A DNA stretch of 64,000 nt from CAKOSP01 sp044432745 (GTDB lineage Bacteria; Bacillota_I; Bacilli_A; RF39; UBA660). A program made the translations under genes and the position numbers. Positions 16,527-24,897 of the stretch are shown piece by piece (within the stretch, counting starts at the first letter, position 1; each line of letters opens with the position of its first letter). The stretch spans positions 62,001 to 126,000 of the forward strand of contig JAWXUH010000001.1 in assembly GCA_044432745.1 (NCBI GenBank). The letters are read 5' to 3'. A model generated the notes under the pieces. That model saw nothing but the letters and a program-made list of their open reading frames with translations, was not told the origin of the DNA and ran no database searches.

Positions 16527-17236
16527 TATAACAACTCTCCCCAAAATTTTAAATCTTTATATTTACTAATAAGATCTAAAGCTTTTTCTTTAATATATAA
16601 ATTAAAAATTTTTGAAGTAGCAATTATTTCGTCATCTTCTAATTTACCTGTATGAACCGGAATTCCAATTAAACATTGTGGTTCTAATGTTTTTGGCACA
16701 AAACCTCTAGCTAGTATTTCATTTTTTATATCAAAGTCACTTTCTATATTTAATAATGGATATTCAACTTTTATATCATTTTCTCTAAAAAAAATTTTAA
16801 AGTTATTTATTAAAATATCTTGTTCAATAGCAAATACTTGACTCTTTCTTGCGCCATCTGCAATTAATTTTATATTTTTTTGATTACAAAGAATTATTGA
16901 TGCTACGTACATTGACACTCTGCAAGACAAACAATTAAATTGTGATATTGAAACATTACCAAATTTTTTAATTATATAACTTGGTGAATAATTGTAGTAT
17001 TCTTCGATAAATTTTCTCCAAAGAAAAGATATATTTATTATACCTAAATCAACTATATTATCAGACCCGTATTTTTTTAATAGTTTATTTATGTTATAAG
17101 TTACATTTTCTGATTTTAAAGAACAACCATTGTCATAATTAATTAAAAAAACTCTATAGCCATTATCTAAATATTTTAACGTTGTTAAAAATGAATCTTT
17201 TCCACCTGAGAATAATATTAAAATATCTTTTTTCAT
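16526..17236 (-). CDS. PP-loop ATP pyrophosphatase paired with TudS-like protein
   Basis: 236 residues with the PP-loop signature FSGGKDSF near residues 9-16, the fold of enzymes that adenylate a substrate before sulfur or amine transfer. Cysteines in FNCLSCRVSM (CxxC) and in EPQCLIGIP could bind metal or sulfur. RBS AGGAGG precedes the ATG. It is fused in expression with the TudS-like gene. QueC-like, TtcA-like and other PP-loop subfamilies are possible; I cannot assign a substrate. Confidence 0.75.
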   Translation of the reverse strand: MKKDILILFSGGKDSFLTTLKYLDNGYRVFLINYDNGCSLKSENVTYNINKLLKKYGSDNIVDLGIINISFLWRKFIEEYYNYSPSYIIKKFGNVSISQFNCLSCRVSMYVASIILCNQKNIKLIADGARKSQVFAIEQDILINNFKIFFRENDIKVEYPLLNIESDFDIKNEILARGFVPKTLEPQCLIGIPVHTGKLEDDEIIATSKIFNLYIKEKALDLISKYKDLKFWGELL

Positions 17237-17535
17237 TTTTACCTCCTATTATTTTAATTATAGTTTTATCAAATGTTTCCACGCCTATAATTTTTTTATT
17301 ATATTTTATATTTTTTTCATTCTTTCTTATAATTATTTCATTATTGTATAATTTATATTTTAAAATTCTACATAATTATATCACAATTATTGTCAGCAAA
17401 ATTTATCAAATTAAAAAAATGCTATGTAATTAGCATTTTTTAAAGTTTTTTTGTAAATACGAATATAACAATAATACAAAATAACCAATATAGAGATTAT
17501 TTTTATTTTATAAGTAAACTTTAACTATATTTTGA
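17237..17535. other. 299-base gap without genes
   Basis: Very AT-rich. I see the PP-loop gene ribosome site at the left edge and one terminator (17413-17441). No open frame with an acceptable ribosome site and no RNA gene is visible. Confidence 0.6.
17413..17441. terminator. Terminator downstream of the MATE gene
   Basis: Stem AAATGCTA/TAGCATTT with loop TGTAAT, flanked by A and T runs on both sides. About 95 bases past the MATE stop on the minus strand. Confidence 0.65.
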
Positions 17536-18891
17536 TTAACCTACTATGTCTTCTTTTGCAAAACTTTTAAATAATATTATTAAAATTATTATCGAAAGAC
17601 AAAGCGTAATTATATCTGCTAATGGTTGAGCCCATATTAATCCTTCAAAACCTAGTGTATTTGCCAGAATAAATATTATTGGTATAAATGCAATACCTTG
17701 TCTACTTACAGATAGTATCATAGCTTGTAAGCTTTTTCCTGTTGCTTGCATCGTTGACATTGTAATGTATAATATTCCTACTATTGGAGTTGTTACAATT
17801 TGTGCTCTTAACATTTGAGTTCCATATGTAATAATTAGTTTGTCATCTATAAACCCTGATATAATATTTCCTGATATTGTATATATAACCACTAAAAATA
17901 TTAATCCTATAAATACTGCTACTTTAAGTGCATAAAATAATATTTCTTTAAACCTTTCTATTTTCTTAGAACCATAACAATATCCTAGTAGTGGTTGAAT
18001 ACCTGTTGCTATTCCCATAAAAACCATAGTATAAATTAGCGATATTTTCATAACTATTCCCATAGCAGCTAATGCTTCTGATCCGTACGGATTTAAATAT
18101 GAATTATAAACAATTGTTGATACACTTGTAAGTAAACTTGTTACTGAAGCTGGCGTACCAATTGCCACTATATTTGTTAACACTTTATTTTTAATACATA
18201 TATTTTTGATAGATAAATTTATCATTGTATTTTTATTTTTAAGTATTGCTACTATATAGAAAATAGTTGAAACAATATTTGCAATCATTGTTGCAAGCGC
18301 TGCTCCTATTACTCCCATATCTAATGTAAATATAAATATTGGATCACATGCAATATTTACTACTGTACTTAATAACATACCAAACATCGCGATTTTTGCA
18401 TTTCCTTCGCTTCTGATTATATGTGTAAGTGTTGATGATGTAATTATAAATGGTGCTCCAATTACAATCAAAGTCAGGTAACCACTTACAAAATTTGCAT
18501 TTGTTTCTGTTGCACCTAGCAATGTTATTAATCCATCCATTCCTACTAGTGTCATTCCAGTAAATAATATACCTATAAATATTGCGCAATAAAATGCTGT
18601 TGATGTTATATTTTTTATTACATCTAAATTTTTAGCTCCTAAGTTTCTTGATACATTTGAACTTGCTCCTATTCCAAATAAATTTCCAAGAGACATTAAA
18701 ATCATAAATACTGGTAATGCTAATGATACTGCAGCAACTTGTACCGGATCATTTGTTTGAGCAATAAAATAAGTATCTACGATATTATAAAATGCCATCA
18801 CTAACATTCCTATTATTGTTGGTAATGCTAGTTCCCGTACAGCCTTGGATGGTTTTAAATTTTCGAAAATTTCTTCTCTATTTTTTTTCAT
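17536..18891 (-). CDS. MATE-family multidrug efflux transporter (MepA-like)
   Basis: 451-residue polytopic protein with about twelve hydrophobic segments. It carries MATE-typical sequences (LALPTIIGMLVMAFYNIVDTYFI, SLALPVFMILMSLGNLFGIGASS, GIATGIQPLLGYCYG). It probably exports cationic drugs in exchange for Na+ or H+. An open frame extends upstream to 18957, but that stretch overlaps a palindrome; ATG at 18891 with AAGGAAGTAGGGAG is preferred. Directly downstream of a MarR regulator with matching operator-like sites in front of both genes, as in the mepR-mepA arrangement. Confidence 0.92.
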   Translation of the reverse strand: MKKNREEIFENLKPSKAVRELALPTIIGMLVMAFYNIVDTYFIAQTNDPVQVAAVSLALPVFMILMSLGNLFGIGASSNVSRNLGAKNLDVIKNITSTAFYCAIFIGILFTGMTLVGMDGLITLLGATETNANFVSGYLTLIVIGAPFIITSSTLTHIIRSEGNAKIAMFGMLLSTVVNIACDPIFIFTLDMGVIGAALATMIANIVSTIFYIVAILKNKNTMINLSIKNICIKNKVLTNIVAIGTPASVTSLLTSVSTIVYNSYLNPYGSEALAAMGIVMKISLIYTMVFMGIATGIQPLLGYCYGSKKIERFKEILFYALKVAVFIGLIFLVVIYTISGNIISGFIDDKLIITYGTQMLRAQIVTTPIVGILYITMSTMQATGKSLQAMILSVSRQGIAFIPIIFILANTLGFEGLIWAQPLADIITLCLSIIILIILFKSFAKEDIVG

Positions 18892-18904
18892 ACTCCCTAC
18901 TTCC

Positions 18905-18917
18905 TTAGCAGTACTAA
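18905..18917 (-). promoter_or_regulatory. MepR-like operator in the MATE leader
   Basis: TTAGNNNNNCTAA element (minus strand TTAGTACTGCTAA) 14 bases upstream of the MATE start codon. It lies in an 18-base stretch that is repeated with one mismatch, in inverted orientation, at the marR promoter. Confidence 0.55.
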
Positions 18918-18938
18918 TTATTTTTTTTGCAAAATATA

Positions 18939-18958
18939 TGTGCATATTTATATGCACA
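18939..18958. repeat. Palindrome between marR and MATE genes
   Basis: Inverted repeat TGTGCATA-TTTA-TATGCACA just after the marR stop. It may be a further regulator site or an mRNA hairpin; no T run follows, so not a typical terminator. Confidence 0.6.
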
Positions 18959-18963
18959 CATAT

Positions 18964-19410
18964 TTATTCGATATTATCTAACTGATTATTTATTTTTTTA
19001 ATAATTCTTGATAATTCTTTTGTGTCTTTTTTTCCAATAGATGCAATTACTTTTGATAGTCTTTCTTTGGTTCTTGATCTATTTAACATTAGATATTCTT
19101 TACCTTTTTTAGTCAAAGATAAGATTTTACTTCGTTTGTCATCTGCAGAAGCTTCTTTTTCTATTAAACCTTTTTTTATTAGTCTATCTACAAGTGTAGT
19201 CACTGTAGCTCCAGAGATTCCTATTTCTTGACTTGCCTTCACTAAAGTCGGAGCAGTACCATATTTATAATGATACTTAGCAATAAATTTAATTACTAAC
19301 ATTTCACCAGAGTGTAAAAAACATTCCTCAGTCATACTTTTCTTTTTTATTATTTGTAATTTCATTTGTAATTCATCAAGTTCTTCTTCTAAAATTTTTA
19401 TATTTTCCAT
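18964..19410 (-). CDS. MarR-family repressor (MepR-like)
   Basis: 148-residue winged-helix regulator. The HTH region reads LVKASQEIGISGATVTTLVD, followed by RLIKKGLIEKEASADDKRSK, the wing with the MarR-typical DDKRSK, and LSLTKKGKEYL. Start ATG at 19410 is chosen because GGAGG lies five bases upstream; an in-frame start 36 bases earlier lacks this. It probably represses itself and the MATE pump and is released by pump substrates; that is inferred from family and synteny. Confidence 0.92.
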   Translation of the reverse strand: MENIKILEEELDELQMKLQIIKKKSMTEECFLHSGEMLVIKFIAKYHYKYGTAPTLVKASQEIGISGATVTTLVDRLIKKGLIEKEASADDKRSKILSLTKKGKEYLMLNRSRTKERLSKVIASIGKKDTKELSRIIKKINNQLDNIE

Positions 19411-19463
19411 ACAGCCTCCATAAAAGTATTGATTAATTATATGCACTAGACACGTATATTTAA

Positions 19464-19476
19464 TTAGTAGTGCTAA
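19464..19476 (-). promoter_or_regulatory. MepR-like operator at the marR start site
   Basis: TTAGNNNNNCTAA element (minus strand TTAGCACTACTAA) covering the predicted transcription start of marR, five bases past the -10. Matches the element before the MATE gene. Confidence 0.6.
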
Positions 19477-19480
19477 GGAA

Positions 19481-19509
19481 ACTATATATCATATACTTGT
19501 ATTTGTCAA
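19481..19509 (-). promoter_or_regulatory. SigA-type promoter of marR-MATE
   Basis: Minus strand TTGACA (19509-19504), 17-base spacer, TATAGT (19486-19481). Consensus -35 and near-consensus -10 directly upstream of the operator. Confidence 0.8.
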
Positions 19510-19574
19510 CTTATATTAGACTTCACTTGTTTTTTTAAGCATTTTAATTGTATTAGATAAAATTTAAAATAAAT

Positions 19575-19604
19575 AAAAAAGTTATCTTATTATTTAGATA
19601 ACTT
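19575..19604 (-). terminator. Terminator of the wall-polymer cluster
   Basis: Minus strand AAGTTATCT/AGATAACTT stem followed by a T run, 24 bases past the stop of the 19628-21817 gene. Confidence 0.8.
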
Positions 19605-19627
19605 TAGTAAAATATATTATAATTAAC

Positions 19628-21817
19628 TTATTTTATACTCAATATCGATTTTAAATTTTTTTCTAAATTTTTGTAGTCACTATTTAAATATTCCGTATTT
19701 ATTTTTATTTTTGTTTTTTTAATTTCCATTAATCTTTCATATACTTCCTGAGCTTTAAATTGATTTGCAGTTATATACAAATCATTATAGCCTATAGATT
19801 TACAAAATAATATTTGTTTATCATTCCATACCATATTTAAAGAAGGTATCTCTAGTGATGAGGCAATAATAGAAGAATGTAATCTTGAATTAAGTATTAC
19901 CTCATATTTTGATATCATTTGTACTAAATCGTAAGCATTACACGGTAATGGTTCTATATAATCTTGAAAATTTTCAATATGTAAAAATTTTTCCTTGATT
20001 ATATTTATCATTTTGTAATCACCGTATACTCCATTAGTGTATAATTTAAAATTAACTTGTTTTTCTAATAATATATTTATTAATTTTTCATAAAATACAA
20101 TTAACTCTTCTTCTGTTATATCTTTCTCGTATTCTTGAAATATATTAAACCTTATAATATTTATACCAACTATGTCACTTTTTTCTTTTTTCACCATGAA
20201 ATAATTGCTAATACTAATAGCTGGATCTGAAACTTTTTCAATACTAATTTTTTTATTAGTTATATAATTTTCACTTAATATTTTCATATCATCTCTTGTA
20301 GTTATAGACTTTATGCATTTATAATTTAACATTTCTTTTAACAATTGACAAATATTGTTATTTTCGTTATAACCTTCAATACCTACAGCATTAAATATCG
20401 TTGGAGTATTATTTTTTTTAGCTATTTGTAGTATTTCGTGCATAAATAGTGATATATGAAGTTGTTTATTATACTTAATTAAACCACCACCACAAAAAAT
20501 TATTACGTCACATTTATGTACTTTGTTTATTTCATTTGTCATAAAATATTTATATATATTTTCTTGTTTCAAATTTTCTAAGTCTTCTATATTAGTACTT
20601 ATATTTTCATGATCAAATTTTTTTATTTTATTTTCTAATTTGTGATTGTTGTCACCCATGTCAATATCAATAAAATTAGCTAAAACATCATTTTTCATTA
20701 ATATGTCTTCTACCATTTTTTTCGTTGTTTCATGAATTGCTGTATCACCAAAATTAGTTACATCTAAATATACAAATCCAACATTGTATATTTTTTTTGA
20801 TTTTTTTACTGTTGCTGATATTTTTTCTTTTATACTTAGTTTATTCATGTAATCAGCAAATAATTTTGTATCAAGTTCCTTATTTTTTTTAAACCAATTA
20901 ATATAACTCAATTTATTATCATTATATTTTACTATTTCATCATTTTCTACATTTAATATATCATGATATGTATCAAGTTTTAAAGGTAACATTAAACACT
21001 TTTCACAATTACAGTTAATATTGTTACCTTCACTTATGTATTTTGAAAATTTATTGAAATCTTTTATTTTTTCTTTAGTATTAATATAATCTATTTTATT
21101 AAACATAATATTGTTTACTATTAAATCTTTATCGAAAATTTTATCAAACAGCGATTCTGTTACTTGATATTTATTATAAAAAGAATGATTTGTTATAGTA
21201 TTGTTAAAAAAAGAGATAGCACTTATTTCAAAGAAAGATTGTAATATAGTTTTTTGAAATTTGCTTGCTCTTATTAAATCAGATATATTACTACTAATAC
21301 TAATGTTTTTTATATTGTTTTCTTTTGCAAATTTTCTGATTTTTTTACTTTTTTCGTTATATTTATCATATGATGATCCATTTATATTAAGATCTATAAT
21401 AAAATCTAATTTTTTTATTTTTTCATAATTTAAAATATTATCGTAACTAAAATTCAATTCATATGATGTTATTTTTTTATTTGCTTTATTTATTTTCTTA
21501 TTATTTTCACATATATTAATTTCACTTAACTTAGTATACTTCTTATCTAAAAAAACAGGTATTAATGTATTATTAATATAATCTTTTAATTTCTTACTAA
21601 TTGTACCTGGTATTTTTATTTCTTTATTTTTAAATAAAGCATATGGTATTAAAGCAATAACTATTGCATCGTAATTATCTAAAATTATATCACTTTCAAT
21701 TAAATTATTTGTTTCATACCATATCTTCTTTTTTAACCCATCTTGGATTACAATGTAATTTATTCTTATTACATTTTTATTTGGATGAGTTATATAACAT
21801 TCTATTACATCAATCAT
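19628..21817 (-). CDS. Polysaccharide pyruvyltransferase-family protein with extra N-terminal domain
   Basis: 729 residues. From about residue 345 to the end it is a polysaccharide pyruvyltransferase (CsaB/WcaK type): VTNFGDTAIHE, IIFCGGGLIKY, ITTRDD, SDPAIS, and the donor-end ILNSRLHSSIIAS...PSLNMVWNDK. The family adds ketal pyruvate to wall sugars. Residues 1-330 are extra and not found in the second copy at 23518. They contain FIIDLNINGSSY, ESLFDKIF and a CNCEKC cluster (269-274), arranged like adenine-nucleotide-alpha-hydrolase (PP-loop) proteins but with the SGGxDS loop replaced by FSYDNIL. ATGA overlap with the upstream transferase gene shows coupling. Confidence 0.8.
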   Translation of the reverse strand: MIDVIECYITHPNKNVIRINYIVIQDGLKKKIWYETNNLIESDIILDNYDAIVIALIPYALFKNKEIKIPGTISKKLKDYINNTLIPVFLDKKYTKLSEINICENNKKINKANKKITSYELNFSYDNILNYEKIKKLDFIIDLNINGSSYDKYNEKSKKIRKFAKENNIKNISISSNISDLIRASKFQKTILQSFFEISAISFFNNTITNHSFYNKYQVTESLFDKIFDKDLIVNNIMFNKIDYINTKEKIKDFNKFSKYISEGNNINCNCEKCLMLPLKLDTYHDILNVENDEIVKYNDNKLSYINWFKKNKELDTKLFADYMNKLSIKEKISATVKKSKKIYNVGFVYLDVTNFGDTAIHETTKKMVEDILMKNDVLANFIDIDMGDNNHKLENKIKKFDHENISTNIEDLENLKQENIYKYFMTNEINKVHKCDVIIFCGGGLIKYNKQLHISLFMHEILQIAKKNNTPTIFNAVGIEGYNENNNICQLLKEMLNYKCIKSITTRDDMKILSENYITNKKISIEKVSDPAISISNYFMVKKEKSDIVGINIIRFNIFQEYEKDITEEELIVFYEKLINILLEKQVNFKLYTNGVYGDYKMINIIKEKFLHIENFQDYIEPLPCNAYDLVQMISKYEVILNSRLHSSIIASSLEIPSLNMVWNDKQILFCKSIGYNDLYITANQFKAQEVYERLMEIKKTKIKINTEYLNSDYKNLEKNLKSILSIK

Positions 21818-23433
21818 TTTTTATCCTGATTTCTTAATATTATATTATTTATTATATTGTCTGATGCTTTTCCAAAGGTTGTATCAAAATTACTTTTCGA
21901 AAATTCTAATGTTTTTTCAAGTTCAAAATCTTCTTTATCTAAAGTATCTAATAACTCTTTAAAAGTGTCACAAACCTTACCTGGAGCAGATTCTTTTATA
22001 CTTTGATAAACTCCCCTTGTTAATTCATATTCGCATCTATCATAAGTGAAAAATACTATAGGTTTTTCCATTAATGAAAATTCGTAATAACTAGAAGAAT
22101 AATCTGTTATCATAATATCAGTTATATAATATAAATTATTTATATGTTTATATTCTGAAAACTCTCTTATATGTTCTTTATACTTATCAGGTATTTCTAC
22201 ACGTTCTGTTATAAATGGATGTAGTTTTATTAAAAACAAATAATTTTTTTTCTTACAAACTTTATATAATTTTTCAAAATCAAAATTTTGAAAATCATAG
22301 TAAGCTGTCTTTTGACCAACTCCTCTATACGTTGGTGCAAAAAGAATAATTTTTTTATTTTTTAAGAATTCATATTCATCATATAATTCCTTTTTAGTCG
22401 TTTCTATAATGTCTTTATCTAGAAAATTATCTAATCTTGGCATACCATATGGATATAAATTTTCTTTTTGTTGACCAAATACTTCTTCAAATACTTTTAT
22501 TAATTGATTTGAACCAACTATTGCTTTTGTATAATTTTTATGACAAGAACACACTGGGAATGGAGAACCGTTTTTTCCAAATCTACAATACCCTACTGCT
22601 TTAAATCCTGCTCCAGCATGCCATAATTGAACTAATTCTACGTTTTTATTTAATTTCAAAAAGTTAAATATTGGTACGTAATCATCTACAATTATAGTAT
22701 GTGATTTTGATATTTTAAGTATAGTTTTAAACCAGCTGTAATTGCTTTTACTAACACCAACTGCTTTTCTAAACGAATAAATTATTTTTAAATTTAATTT
22801 TCTTTCTTCTATTTTATCATCTACAGCTTTTAAATTTCCCCACATATAATCTTTTGTTTCTGACATAAATAGTATTTTGTCATGCTTATTAGTCATATAT
22901 AGTATTTTGTATGCTAAATTCATTAATAAAATTTTAAAATCTTTACTCAAGTTTTTTATTATTTTTTTAGGCTTATTTGCTTCGTATAAATATAATCTTT
23001 TATTCCATTTCTGATTTTTTTTCATAAAGAAATTATGCATAATTAATACGTAGTTTAAATTTTCTGTTTCTGCTAACGAAAACGATATATTATAGGAATA
23101 CAAATCATTTTTTCCATATTTAAATATTTTATCTAAATTTTCTAATTCATATGCAGTCTCTATATCAACAGTACACGTATGTTCTTCTTCTTCATGTAGT
23201 GCTAAAATTCTCCATTTTCCATTTTCTAAAAATTGATTGTTTGCTATTGAAGCTAAATTTAATGAAAATATATATTCATTATTTTTATATTCGTCGTACT
23301 TTATTTCAATATTTTTTTTAGTTTTATAACAGAAAAAGTTAAAATTAACATCTTCTTTTATATCTGATTTTATTTTAATTTCTAAAAATATTCTATTCCA
23401 TTTAATATTAGTTATTACAAATTTACTTTCCAT
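21814..23433 (-). CDS. CDP-glycerol glycerophosphotransferase (TagB/TagF family)
   Basis: 539 residues. The C-terminal 380 residues are a CDP-glycerol:poly(glycerophosphate) glycerophosphotransferase domain: VQLWHAGAGFKAVG, a GSNQLIKVFEEVFG region, YGMPRLDNF, ILFAPTYRG, FLIKLHPF, DIMITDYSSSYYEFSLMEKP and FFTYD. The N-terminal 150 residues are a beta-rich accessory domain. It probably polymerises or primes glycerol-phosphate on a teichoic-acid-like wall polymer at the inner membrane face. RBS AAGGAG precedes the ATG. First gene of a coupled pair with the 19628 protein. Confidence 0.93.
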   Translation of the reverse strand: MESKFVITNIKWNRIFLEIKIKSDIKEDVNFNFFCYKTKKNIEIKYDEYKNNEYIFSLNLASIANNQFLENGKWRILALHEEEEHTCTVDIETAYELENLDKIFKYGKNDLYSYNISFSLAETENLNYVLIMHNFFMKKNQKWNKRLYLYEANKPKKIIKNLSKDFKILLMNLAYKILYMTNKHDKILFMSETKDYMWGNLKAVDDKIEERKLNLKIIYSFRKAVGVSKSNYSWFKTILKISKSHTIIVDDYVPIFNFLKLNKNVELVQLWHAGAGFKAVGYCRFGKNGSPFPVCSCHKNYTKAIVGSNQLIKVFEEVFGQQKENLYPYGMPRLDNFLDKDIIETTKKELYDEYEFLKNKKIILFAPTYRGVGQKTAYYDFQNFDFEKLYKVCKKKNYLFLIKLHPFITERVEIPDKYKEHIREFSEYKHINNLYYITDIMITDYSSSYYEFSLMEKPIVFFTYDRCEYELTRGVYQSIKESAPGKVCDTFKELLDTLDKEDFELEKTLEFSKSNFDTTFGKASDNIINNIILRNQDKK

Positions 23434-23517
23434 TTTTTCTCCTTAATGTGCTTGTATCAAATTTTTATAATATTGTATATACAATTATATTTGATAATAA
23501 AAATTATAGTATATAGA

Positions 23518-24639
23518 TTAATATAAATTTTCTATAATAATTTCTACGCTATTACTAGCTTCTTTTTTCAATGAATCTATTTTCTTTTTATCATAAGATT
23601 TTTTTATTGATGATTGTAACTTATTATAAATTTTATTAGCATCCATTAAATCTTTTTCAGATAAATAAAATTCTTTTCTATCTATCATAGCAGCAAATAA
23701 ATTCATTTTGTCATTCCAAACTAAACCAACTGTTGGTACATCTAATGATGTTGCTATTATATTAGCATGCATTCTAGCAGCAATAATACCTTTAAATTGA
23801 GAAATACATTCAACAAGTTCAATACTTGATTTTGGTAAATCTGCCATATATTTATCTACATCTAAATTTAATTCATTAAGAACTTCTAATCCAAATTCAT
23901 AATCTTTTTTCATTCCGTTACAAAATAACTTGAATTCTACTTTTTTCTCAATCATTACATTTATTAAATCTTTATACATTTTAAAAATAGTTTCTACACT
24001 TTGAGAATTTTTATTTGCTTCAAATATTTCTGGTCTTATTAATCCTAAACCTATTACTTCTGATTTTTTATCTTTTTTTACGTTATATGTTTCAGATGCA
24101 AAAATTCCTGGATCTGAAATGTTACTAATTCTTTTATCTGGTGCATATGATTGTAAGCAGGTAAAATCTCCTCTAGTTGTTATTTGTTTAACACAGTCAG
24201 TATTAAATAACTCTTTTAAAAGTTCTACATTTTCTTCGTTAGGATTTATTTTTAATAAACCAATTGCATTAAAATAAAAATTTACATTTTCTTCTTCACA
24301 AGTATCTATTAATTCCTTTATTAACTGATTAAATTTTAAACTGTTAATTCCTCCACCAGGAAATACTACTGCTGATGAATCTTTAACAACTTTTTTATAA
24401 TATTTATTTCTTTTTTCTGTATCATTTTTATGTTTATAAATATCATAAATTTTTACTTTAAAGTTTTTCTTATCAACAAATTGATTGATAATATATTGTA
24501 AACAATCTCCTATAATTGGATCTCCATAGTTTGTTATGTTTTTTCTTGAAAAAATAGCTATTGTTTGCTCTTTTTTCATTATTTTATATTTTATAGTTTT
24601 TTTTATATTCATTTTTTTTATTTGCAATGTAAATTGCAT
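23518..24639 (-). CDS. Polysaccharide pyruvyltransferase-family protein
   Basis: 373 residues at most. Typical CsaB-like sequence: ITNYGDPIIGDC, AVVFPGGGIN, FNAIGL, QITTRGDF, ISDPGIFAS, VIGLGLIRPEIF, FKGIAARMHANIIATSLDVP and GLVWNDK. The start is ambiguous: AAAGG directly abuts the first ATG, and the conserved region begins at MKKEQTIAIF, about 20 codons in. It has its own promoter (24723-24751). It is a shorter paralogue of the C-terminal part of the 19628 protein, so the cluster may place pyruvate on two positions or polymers. Confidence 0.88.
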   Translation of the reverse strand: MQFTLQIKKMNIKKTIKYKIMKKEQTIAIFSRKNITNYGDPIIGDCLQYIINQFVDKKNFKVKIYDIYKHKNDTEKRNKYYKKVVKDSSAVVFPGGGINSLKFNQLIKELIDTCEEENVNFYFNAIGLLKINPNEENVELLKELFNTDCVKQITTRGDFTCLQSYAPDKRISNISDPGIFASETYNVKKDKKSEVIGLGLIRPEIFEANKNSQSVETIFKMYKDLINVMIEKKVEFKLFCNGMKKDYEFGLEVLNELNLDVDKYMADLPKSSIELVECISQFKGIIAARMHANIIATSLDVPTVGLVWNDKMNLFAAMIDRKEFYLSEKDLMDANKIYNKLQSSIKKSYDKKKIDSLKKEASNSVEIIIENLY

Positions 24640-24722
24640 CCTTTCATTTTTTTGTCTATAGTTATTTTTTAATTTTTTTATTAAAGTGATTACTTAATCA
24701 TTTTAATATTTTTCACCTCACT

Positions 24723-24751
24723 ATTATAAGTATATACTATTTTTAGTTCAA
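24723..24751 (-). promoter_or_regulatory. SigA-type promoter of the 23518-24639 gene
   Basis: Minus strand TTGAAC (24751-24746), 17-base spacer, TATAAT (24728-24723), about 80 bases upstream of the start codon. Confidence 0.65.
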
Positions 24752-24897
24752 TGTCAGTTTCAAATTAAAAACAGTACATTTATATTATATATTAAAATAA
24801 TACAACTTCCATCTTTTCTTTTATCTATTTTACACAGTTATTGAATATTTAGAGCATTATTTTATAATATTAAGGTTAATTTATATTAATTTTTAAT

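Noticed and set aside
17182..17433. 83-residue plus-strand frame in the 299-base gap
   Set aside because: Low-complexity Ile/Phe/Leu content, no ribosome site, overlaps the PP-loop gene start and a terminator.
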